DNA of 28,076 nucleotides from WJJR01 sp964440935 (GTDB lineage: Bacteria; Zixibacteria; MSB-5A5; WJJR01), in assembly GCA_964440935.1 (NCBI GenBank), contig CAYTTY010000047.1, positions 1-28,076 on the forward strand, read 5' to 3'. Below, one piece after another: positions 21,854 to 28,076 of this stretch. Positions within the stretch are counted from its first letter, which is position 1. Each line of letters opens with the position of its first letter. The position numbers were made by a program, and so were the translations under genes. The notes under the pieces were generated by a model that saw only the letters and a list, made by a program, of their open reading frames with translations, was not told the DNA's origin and did not search any database.

Positions 21854-22741
21854 ATGTCGAACGTCCCTCATGTTGCCATTGTCGGATCGATCAATCGTGA
21901 TGACGTTGCCGGCGAGGGCATTCGCAACCATCGCGGCTGGGGCGGCATTCTGTTTAATGTCGCGGCCTTATTGCGTCATGGTGGATCGCCGCTGACTATC
22001 ACCCCGATCGCCTACGTAGGAACTGATGCCCAACAGCCGGTTGGGAACTGGCTGTCACGACAGCCTCGTGTGGACACCAGCGGACTGGTCCCACTCAACC
22101 GAAACGGCAACCTGTGTCGTCTGCGGTATCGCGATCCCGATCACCGCGATGAGCGCCTGCTGTATCGTGTTCCAGCGCTCACGTGGTCGCGACTTCAACC
22201 GGCACGGACGGCGGACACCACCCTGATCAATTACATCTCCGGCCGCGATGTTGCGGTTCGTGACTTGGAGCGGTTCCGCCGCGCGTATCGCGGAACGATC
22301 TACATCGACGTGCACAGCCTGCTGCTTGGCCGACGACAGGATGGCACCCGCTATGAACGGCGTCCCGCGCATTGGAAACGTGTGATCGATTGTGCGGATG
22401 TTATTCAAGTCAATGAACGTGAGTTTGAGATCTTGTCCCGGCGTTTCTCCACAGTAGAGGCCATACGTGACTGGGCCGATTCGGTTCTGTTGCGGGGACG
22501 GTGCCGTTGTTTGATTGTGACCCGTGCTCATCGTGGCTCGCTGTGTGTGTCACGCCGGGGCCGGGACTGGCAAATGCGAGAGTTTGCATCGGGGCGACGT
22601 GAACCGATTCCCGATCCGACCGGAGCAGGAGACACATTCTCCGGAGCGTGGATTGCCAAGTGGTTGGCTGACCGCGACCTGGATGGGGCCACACATTTTG
22701 CCACCCGCGCGGCATCCCGTCCCGCGCGCCCGCCGATTTGA
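21854..22741 (+). CDS. PfkB-family carbohydrate kinase
   Basis: The 295-residue product has both ribokinase-family signatures. Near the N terminus GWGGILFNVAALLRHGG corresponds to the substrate-binding GG-N-A block. Near the C terminus DPTGAGDTFSGAW holds the anion hole and the catalytic base D260. The family phosphorylates sugars, nucleosides or related alcohols with ATP. Its position, 14 bases after the heptosyltransferase stop, hints at an LPS precursor such as heptose phosphate (compare the kinase half of HldE). The sequence does not show that specificity, so this is inference. The C terminus is short and Arg/Pro-rich (ATRAASRPARPPI), where relatives usually continue with a helix. A frameshift close to the end is possible. 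Confidence 0.75.
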   Translation: MSNVPHVAIVGSINRDDVAGEGIRNHRGWGGILFNVAALLRHGGSPLTITPIAYVGTDAQQPVGNWLSRQPRVDTSGLVPLNRNGNLCRLRYRDPDHRDERLLYRVPALTWSRLQPARTADTTLINYISGRDVAVRDLERFRRAYRGTIYIDVHSLLLGRRQDGTRYERRPAHWKRVIDCADVIQVNEREFEILSRRFSTVEAIRDWADSVLLRGRCRCLIVTRAHRGSLCVSRRGRDWQMREFASGRREPIPDPTGAGDTFSGAWIAKWLADRDLDGATHFATRAASRPARPPI

Positions 22742-22835
22742 TTGGCCGATCACTTTTGTCGAATACAACCCGTTCAGCGGGCAGGCGCACATCCACCTGT
22801 ACTGAGTGAAATCGAAAGGGTGCGCCTTAACTTTC

Positions 22836-22930
22836 TTGCTCCCTCTCCCCTCGGGGGAGAGGATTGGGGTGAGGGGGAAGCTGTTCGCGGCAGACACGCA
22901 GCTCTACCCCTACGGCGGAGTGCGTAGGGG
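22836..22930. repeat. Intergenic hairpin repeats after the kinase gene
   Basis: The first hairpin pairs CCTCTCCCC (22842-22850) with GGGGAGAGG (22854-22862). It belongs to the 'CTCACCCC-CTCTCCCC' repeat type that, from memory, recurs in many bacterial genomes. The second pairs CCCCTACG (22907-22914) with CGTAGGGG (22923-22930) around 8 bases. They may terminate the envelope operon, but no T-run follows either. The rest of 22742-22960 has no gene that I can support. Confidence 0.55.
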
Positions 22931-22964
22931 CGCCCTGAACTTGTCTCACCCAACCGTCCGGTCA

Positions 22965-22993
22965 TTGACTGCCTCTTGCTATCCCGCTATGTT
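22965..22993 (+). promoter_or_regulatory. Sigma-70 promoter of tldD-tldE
   Basis: TTGACT (22965-22970) and TATGTT (22988-22993) are separated by 17 bases. Transcription would begin near 23000, about 37 bases before the tldD start, which has an AAGGGAGGG ribosome site. Confidence 0.65.
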
Positions 22994-23036
22994 CTCCTAC
23001 GTGTAACGTTGCACGGAACGGACATAAGGGAGGGTT

Positions 23037-24479
23037 ATGATTGATAGACTGAAAGACGCCGCGGAGTTCCTCCGGTCGAAGGGGGTTACTTACGGCGACG
23101 TGCGCTATGTCCATACGACGCGCGAGGCCATCCAACTGACCAACGATACGGTCGACACGTTGACCAATGACGTTGACCAGGGGTTTGGCATTCGGGTATT
23201 GATGGATGGCGCGTGGGGATTTGCGTCATCGGCGGTCTGCACGGCTGGCGAGATGCGCAAGGTGGCCAATCGGGCGATTCAAATCGCCAAAGCGAGTGCG
23301 TTGACCAAGCGCGAGGATGTGGTTTTGGCCGAGCAGGAGCCGGTCAAGGGTACCTACGAGACACCGTTCGATACCGATCCATTCAAGGTATCGCTGTCGA
23401 AAAAGGTCAAAGTCCTCGCGAAGGTGAATTCCATCCTGAAGAAGAACCCGAAAATCCGTGTGGCCGAATCGACGATGGATTTCATTCGCACGCGTAAGAT
23501 CTTCGTGTCAACGGATGGCGCGGAAATCGATCAGACCATCACCGAGAGTGGCGGCGGATACACGTGTACCGCTGTGGGTGACGGTGAGGTCCAGCGCCGG
23601 TCGTACCCGAATTCGCATCGCGGCGACTGGGGCACCGGCGGCTATGAATTCATCGAGCAGATGGACTTGGTTGGTCATGCGGAACGGGTGCGTGAGGAAG
23701 CGATTGAATTGCTAACGGCCCCGCCGTGCCCATCGGGTGAACGGACGATCATCATCAACGGTTCGCAGATGGCGTTGCAGGTGCATGAATCATGTGGGCA
23801 TCCGGTCGAGCTAGACCGCGTGCTGGGGACCGAGATTTCCCTGGCCGGTGGTAGTTTCCTGACGCTCGATAAGAGGGGCGGATTTCGTTACGGCGCGCCG
23901 ATCGTTACGATCGTCGGCGATGCCACCGTACACGGTGGATTGGGATCGTTCGGTTATGACGATGAGGGGGTTCCTGCGCAGCGGTTCGATATTGTGCGTG
24001 ACGGGATCTTTGTTGGATATCTGACGTCGCGGGAGACCGCACCTCGGGTCAACCAGCGTTCCAACGGCACGATGCGCGCCGACGGATGGAACCGGGTTCC
24101 CCTGATTCGTATGACCAACATCAATCTCGAGCCCGGCGATGCGGAGTTGGACGCGTTGATGGCCGATTCCGATGGCGCGTTATTCCTCGATACGAACAAG
24201 TCGTGGTCGATTGATGATCAGCGACTGAATTTCCAGTTCGGTCTCGAAGCGGCATGGGATATCAAGGGCGGCAAGAAGGGACAGATTTATAAGAATCCCC
24301 TCTATACCGGCATCACGCCGCAGTTCTGGAATTCGTGCGATGCGATCTGCAATCGCAACCATTGGCACATCTGGGGCGTGCCGAATTGCGGCAAGGGCGA
24401 GCCGATGCAAACGTCGCGCGTGGCACACGGTGCGGCGCCGGCACGCTTTCACAACGTAACCGTGGGGGTGAGCCAGTGA
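23037..24479 (+). CDS. tldD: TldD family metalloprotease subunit
   Basis: The 480-residue protein matches TldD throughout. The catalytic motif is HESCGHPVE (H250, E251, H255), a HEXXXH zinc site, and the third ligand is probably C451 in VPNCGKGEPMQ. Other typical blocks are AQRFDIVRDGIFVGYLTS and YGAPIVTIVGD. TldD and TldE form a heterodimeric protease that encloses its active site and cleaves unfolded peptides. In E. coli it matures microcin B17 and degrades CcdA. No bacteriocin or toxin gene lies nearby, so a general peptide-processing role is more likely. The gene has its own promoter and strong ribosome site and overlaps tldE by 4 bases (GTGA). Confidence 0.93.
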   Translation: MIDRLKDAAEFLRSKGVTYGDVRYVHTTREAIQLTNDTVDTLTNDVDQGFGIRVLMDGAWGFASSAVCTAGEMRKVANRAIQIAKASALTKREDVVLAEQEPVKGTYETPFDTDPFKVSLSKKVKVLAKVNSILKKNPKIRVAESTMDFIRTRKIFVSTDGAEIDQTITESGGGYTCTAVGDGEVQRRSYPNSHRGDWGTGGYEFIEQMDLVGHAERVREEAIELLTAPPCPSGERTIIINGSQMALQVHESCGHPVELDRVLGTEISLAGGSFLTLDKRGGFRYGAPIVTIVGDATVHGGLGSFGYDDEGVPAQRFDIVRDGIFVGYLTSRETAPRVNQRSNGTMRADGWNRVPLIRMTNINLEPGDAELDALMADSDGALFLDTNKSWSIDDQRLNFQFGLEAAWDIKGGKKGQIYKNPLYTGITPQFWNSCDAICNRNHWHIWGVPNCGKGEPMQTSRVAHGAAPARFHNVTVGVSQ

Positions 24480-25828
24480 TCGGACGCGACAAAATCATCA
24501 GCCGCCTGAAAGAGACGCTCGATCTCAATCTGGGCGACCAATCCGAAGCAGTCTTCCTGGGATCGGAATCTCACCTGACACGGTATGCCAACTCGACGAT
24601 TCATCAGAATGTCTCGGAAACACAGACCAAGGTGTACTTCCGCGTGGTTACCGATCAGAAGATCGGTGTGGCGGCGACGAATAGCCTAAGCAAGACCGAC
24701 CTGCGCAAAGCGTATAAGATGGCGGCCAAGATCGCCAAGATACAGAAGCCGAATCCGGATTTCGTATCGCTTCCGGGACCATCGGATTACCCACAACTGG
24801 ATACCTACTTCGAGAAGACGGCACGATTCACGCCGCGCCAACGCGCCGCCAAGGTGCGTACGATCATCAATCGCGCGGCGAAGAAAGACTGCACGGTGGC
24901 GGGCTCGTTGTCGACCGGGTGTGGTGAGATCGCGGTGGTCAATTCAAAGGGTGTGGCAGCGTATCACCCCCTCAGTTCCGCGGCGATCAATTTGATTGCG
25001 ATGCGCGAGAACTCGTCGGGATACGCCGAGGGCCTGGCACGCAACATCGACGATATCGATTTCAGCACTATTGCGAGTACGGCGATCACCAAAGCGGTGA
25101 AGTGTAAAGATCCGGAGGAATTGCCAACGGGCGATTATGAAGTCATTCTCGAACCAGCCGCGGTCGGATCAATCTTCGAGTGGGTGAACTACATTGGTTT
25201 TGGTTCGAAAGCATTTCAGGAAGAGACGTCATTTATGTCGGGGCGGATCGGCCAGCCGGTCACGGGGGAGAATCTGACGATCTACGATGACGGCACCGAG
25301 ACATCGGCGATTGCGTTTCCGTTCGATTTCGAGGGCGTACCCAAGCGTCGAGTCGATTTGATCACTAATGGCATCGCCAAAGGCGTGGTGTACGATTCGA
25401 TGTCGGCGCACCGCGACAACACAGAGTCGACCGGTCATTCGCTCACACCCGATGCCACCGGGGAGGGTGGGATCGCGTTGAATCTCTTCATCGAACCCGG
25501 TCAGTCCAGCCTCAAGGAGATGATCAGCAACGTCGAGGACGGTTTGCTGGTGACCCGTTTTCACTACATTAACGGATTCATCAACACCCCGCAGGCGGTT
25601 TTGACCGGGATGACGCGCGATGGTTTAATGCGCATCAAGAACGGCCGTTTGCGCGGCGGAGTGAAGAATCTGCGCTTCACCGACAGCATGCTGCGGGCCT
25701 TCGGGACGATTAAGGCGATCTCGGCCGAGCGGCAGTTGATCAACGCCTGGTGGGACTCGTTGGGCTGTATCGCCGCGCCGGCAATGCACTTGGGGTCGTT
25801 TAAGTTCACCGGGCAGACCAGCTTCTAA
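24476..25828 (+). CDS. tldE: TldE/PmbA family subunit
   Basis: From the GTG at 24476 the product has 450 residues, the usual length for the family. The GTG lies in the sequence GTGA that also holds the tldD stop, and GGGGGTGAG lies just upstream. Typical blocks are SETQTKVYFRVVTDQKIGVA near the N terminus and, later, GDYEVILEPAAVGSIFEW, TSFMSGRIGQPV and NPGQSS-like FIEPGQSSLKEM. The HEXXXH motif is absent, as expected for the non-catalytic TldE partner. The same frame is open upstream to 24335 within tldD, but without a start that makes biological sense. The gene ends the two-gene operon. Confidence 0.92.
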   Translation: MIGRDKIISRLKETLDLNLGDQSEAVFLGSESHLTRYANSTIHQNVSETQTKVYFRVVTDQKIGVAATNSLSKTDLRKAYKMAAKIAKIQKPNPDFVSLPGPSDYPQLDTYFEKTARFTPRQRAAKVRTIINRAAKKDCTVAGSLSTGCGEIAVVNSKGVAAYHPLSSAAINLIAMRENSSGYAEGLARNIDDIDFSTIASTAITKAVKCKDPEELPTGDYEVILEPAAVGSIFEWVNYIGFGSKAFQEETSFMSGRIGQPVTGENLTIYDDGTETSAIAFPFDFEGVPKRRVDLITNGIAKGVVYDSMSAHRDNTESTGHSLTPDATGEGGIALNLFIEPGQSSLKEMISNVEDGLLVTRFHYINGFINTPQAVLTGMTRDGLMRIKNGRLRGGVKNLRFTDSMLRAFGTIKAISAERQLINAWWDSLGCIAAPAMHLGSFKFTGQTSF

Positions 25829-25835
25829 CGGAGGG

Positions 25836-25988
25836 ATGGCAGAAACCGGGGAAACTCAGACTTCTGCCAACCAAGTTATTGCTGTTCAGGGTGTTACGAC
25901 CACTGATTCTTTAGTTGAAAGCGGTGTGGCAACGCAACTTCGGATGGAGAAATTCGTATCTACGCCTGTGAGAGAGGACGTGCCGTGA
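25836..25988 (+). CDS. Possible 50-residue small protein, weak
   Basis: An ATG-started frame of 51 codons lies between tldE and the next gene. GGAGGG immediately precedes the ATG with no spacer, which is too close for normal use. The product (MAETGETQTSANQVIAV at its start) has no motif I recognise. It is listed only because the 224-base gap holds no other gene. Confidence 0.15.
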   Translation: MAETGETQTSANQVIAVQGVTTTDSLVESGVATQLRMEKFVSTPVREDVP

Positions 25989-26052
25989 TGCCAGGGTTGG
26001 GGTCCCGCGTCCTTTCAAGGGTGATATACAACCTGCAAGGTGCGTGAGGCCA

Positions 26053-27876
26053 ATGACTCGCAAGATCGGAACAACAGTGACGCGACTCTTTGCGGCCGTC
26101 CTCTTGACGGCCGGCTGCTGGGCCGTGTCCCACGCCCAGGACCTGATCATCGATATCGACGATATCGATCCGGGAGAACTCCAGTCGGCCGCGTTCGAGA
26201 TGAAGAGTCGCGGCAACATTCAGATCATCGCCATCGGTGCGGAACACGAAAGCGGTGAAGCCATGTTCGCGTATTCGTGGATCATCGATGCCACCAGCCG
26301 CGAGTTGGTGTGGTCGATGGACGAGGAATTCACCGAAGCGGTCGACGACAATGAATGGCTGCGCCGATTCGACGACGACATCGATCTGAAACCGGGCGTG
26401 TACGAAGTATACTACTACGCCAACCGACCGTACTACTTCGACGGTCACCATTTTGACTTCGGAAACATCGATCTAGGGGACCGGAAAGACAAAGAGAAGT
26501 TCAACCGGGAGTTGGAAGACTTGCTCGATGCGTTGGGCAAGTGGATGAAAAACGAAAAGCACGATCTCAGCAACGACCAGTTGCACGATCTGATTCGAAA
26601 GTTGGGGATTGAAATCCGCAGCGACGGGAACGTGTCAACGGTTGCGATGGGTACGGGGCGTCTGGATCCCGACATCGACCTGACGCGTCCTCGCAACGAT
26701 GCGTATCTGTCACAGGCTTTTGCGCTTGACGAGGAAGCCGACCTCGAAATCTACGCCATCGGCGAATTCTATAAGTCCGAAGATATCATGGTCGACTGGG
26801 GTTGGGTCATCGATGCCCGGACGCGCGAGCAAGTCTGGGAGATGAACCGTCACAACACCGACTGGGCCGGCGGCGCGACAAAGAACCGCCGCTACATCGG
26901 GCGCCGAACGTTCGATCCGGGCGAATACATCGTGTACTACGTTACCGATGATTCGCATACGCACGATGATTGGAATGCGCCGCCGCCGTTTGATCCCGAC
27001 GGCTACGGGTTACAAGTCTTTGCCATCTCGTCGAAGGGCGATGATGTGATTCGCAAGGTCGAAGATTCCTACGAAGCCGATGCCATCGTGCAGCTCACCC
27101 GTATCGGTGACAACGAGCTGGTTTCGGAAGCGTTCCGAGTGGAAGACAAGACCGAGCTGCGGATTTACGCCATCGGCGAGTACGACCGCTTCAATGATCG
27201 CATGGCCGATTACGCGTGGATTACGTACGCCGGCGAACGACGCAAGTATTGGGAAATGGACGGCTCCAATACACAACCGGCCGGCGGCGACAGCAAAAAC
27301 CGTCGCTTCGACGGTATCGTCTCGTTTGATAAGGGCGAGTACATCGTGTATTACTCATCTGACGGATCCCACTCGTACGGCGACGGCTGGAATGCGAGTC
27401 CGCCGTTTGATCAGAAGTCATATGGTGTCACCGTCTACCCGGTTGACCCGGATGCGGAGGCAACAGCGATCCGGATTGAGCAAGTCAGCCAGACCAATCC
27501 GAATGCATTGGCCGAAGTGATCGGCGTGCGCGACGATGAGCACCAGTCAGTACGATTCTCACTGTCCACGCCGACGCGCGTAAGCATCTACGCCAACGGT
27601 GAGGGGACACGTCACGGTATGGTCGACTACGGCTGGATTGAGAATGACCGAACCGGCGACATCGTGTGGGAGATGACGTACCGCAAGACATCACATGCCG
27701 GCGGCGCCGATAAGAATCGCATGGTCGACCAGGAGATCATTCTCGATAAGGGCGACTACGTGTTGCACTACATCACCGATGACTCCCACGCCACCGGCGA
27801 CTGGAACGCCGACCCACCGTCGCACCCCGAGATGTGGGGGATTTCACTGTCGCGGATTGATCGCGCCGGCGAGTAA
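26053..27876 (+). CDS. Secreted protein with four tandem copies of an uncharacterised domain
   Basis: The product has 607 residues from the ATG at 26053; an in-frame GTG at 26044 would add three. A signal peptide covers residues 1-29 and ends SHAQ, so export to the periplasm or outside is likely. A weak lipobox-like LTAGC occurs inside it, but the signal peptidase I site fits better. Four diverged copies of a roughly 105-residue domain follow, coded at about 26181-26470, 26706-27033, 27117-27447 and 27544-27870. Each reads: AFxL, then xIYAIGE, DYGWI, a W-E-M turn, AGGxxKNRR, a GEYIVYY strand, DDSHxxGDWNAxPP, and YGxxVY. The first copy is degenerate and lacks the AGG-KNR and DDSH parts. The pattern suggests a beta-sandwich or propeller-like binding module, with conserved Asp, His and Asn that could bind metal. 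I do not recognise the family. A terminator follows. Confidence 0.85.
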   Translation: MTRKIGTTVTRLFAAVLLTAGCWAVSHAQDLIIDIDDIDPGELQSAAFEMKSRGNIQIIAIGAEHESGEAMFAYSWIIDATSRELVWSMDEEFTEAVDDNEWLRRFDDDIDLKPGVYEVYYYANRPYYFDGHHFDFGNIDLGDRKDKEKFNRELEDLLDALGKWMKNEKHDLSNDQLHDLIRKLGIEIRSDGNVSTVAMGTGRLDPDIDLTRPRNDAYLSQAFALDEEADLEIYAIGEFYKSEDIMVDWGWVIDARTREQVWEMNRHNTDWAGGATKNRRYIGRRTFDPGEYIVYYVTDDSHTHDDWNAPPPFDPDGYGLQVFAISSKGDDVIRKVEDSYEADAIVQLTRIGDNELVSEAFRVEDKTELRIYAIGEYDRFNDRMADYAWITYAGERRKYWEMDGSNTQPAGGDSKNRRFDGIVSFDKGEYIVYYSSDGSHSYGDGWNASPPFDQKSYGVTVYPVDPDAEATAIRIEQVSQTNPNALAEVIGVRDDEHQSVRFSLSTPTRVSIYANGEGTRHGMVDYGWIENDRTGDIVWEMTYRKTSHAGGADKNRMVDQEIILDKGDYVLHYITDDSHATGDWNADPPSHPEMWGISLSRIDRAGE

Positions 27877-27900
27877 ACGATACTACCGAGAAGTTTGTGT

Positions 27901-27927
27901 AGGGGCGCAATCGGTGCGCCCCTTTTT
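27901..27927 (+). terminator. Rho-independent terminator after the four-repeat protein
   Basis: AGGGGCGC (27901-27908) pairs with GCGCCCCT (27916-27923) around a 7-base loop and runs into TTTTT (27923-27927), 24 bases after the stop codon. Confidence 0.8.
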
Positions 27928-27970
27928 GGTTCGTTACGACGGGCCCAGGCCATGTGGCCATTGACGAACG

Positions 27971-28052
27971 TCAGTGGCACCCGCTTTCGGACACGAATCC
28001 TGACAATCGCTCGATGTTCATTGACAATCACCGGGCTTATGGGCGTGTTGAA
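27971..28052. repeat. Copy of the dispersed repeat at the right end
   Basis: The blocks GTGGCACCC (27974-27982), TGACAATCGCT (28001-28011), a second TTGACAATC at 28021-28029, and GGGCGTGTTGAA (28041-28052) all recur in the other copies. The last matches the middle arm at 4486-4502. The window ends inside the element, at the point where the 4500 copy reads AAAACCCCCGAG. Confidence 0.6.
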
Positions 28053-28076
28053 CCCCCCCCCCCCCCCCCCCCCCCC
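28053..28076. other. Run of 24 C residues, likely assembly artefact
   Basis: The last 24 bases are all C. The homologous point in the copy near 4500 has a run of only five C. A homopolymer at the very end of a contig, inside a repeat, is best explained by sequencing or assembly error rather than biology. Confidence 0.75.

Noticed and set aside
24335..24475. Upstream extension of TldE inside tldD
   Set aside because: The extension overlaps the conserved TldD end, including its Cys ligand region. The GTG at 24476 gives the normal family length and overlaps the tldD stop.
1..28076. CRISPR arrays, tRNA and rRNA genes, intact insertion sequences
   Set aside because: No regularly spaced direct repeats, no cloverleaf or rRNA signature sequence, and no transposase or integrase gene were seen on reading both strands.

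Overview
The window looks like a chromosomal contig from a diderm (outer-membrane) bacterium of the FCB superphylum, most like Zixibacteria or a neighbouring candidate phylum. Four things point there: a secreted protein with a C-terminal 'YPNPFN' sorting domain at the left end, LPS genes (LpxL-like acyltransferase, heptosyltransferase, AsmA-like protein), a short primary-type sigma factor without region 1.1, and a TldD/TldE pair. Both ends lie in copies of one dispersed repeat, and the right end runs into 24 C residues. The window is therefore probably a whole contig that the assembler broke at repeats. The phylum call is inference; no rRNA gene is present.

Layout. 1-2000: a secreted sorting-domain protein, a terminator, a palindromic repeat, then a perfect CRP-type site and a strong sigma-70 promoter in front of the next gene. 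2001-4247: a GH35-like glycoside hydrolase. 4248-5203: mostly non-coding, with nested inverted repeats. 5204-7555: a periplasmic HtrA/Deg protease followed closely by a primary-type sigma factor that has an ideal Shine-Dalgarno but no standard start codon at the expected place. 7631-8056: no gene seen.

8057-15001 is an accessory island and the most interesting part. On the + strand are a C5-cytosine DNA methyltransferase, a Vsr endonuclease and an overlapping 102-residue protein. Converging on them from the - strand is a four-gene operon with overlapping ends: a winged-helix protein, a GHKL (MutL/MORC-type) ATPase and two proteins I do not recognise. Its promoter carries a palindrome placed like an operator. 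No standard restriction endonuclease is visible. I read the island as a restriction-modification-like defence system in which the ATPase operon would be the effector arm.

15518-22741 holds cell-envelope genes on the + strand: a UPF0173 metallo-beta-lactamase-fold hydrolase, an AsmA-like protein, a membrane-anchored HEXXH peptidase, an LpxL-type acyltransferase, a family 9 heptosyltransferase and a PfkB-type sugar kinase. Most of these are overlapping or closely spaced. 22742-23036 is non-coding with hairpins and a clear promoter. 23037-25828 is tldD-tldE with a 4-base overlap. 26053-27876 encodes a secreted protein made of four diverged copies of a roughly 105-residue domain, followed by a good terminator. 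The contig ends in the repeat family.
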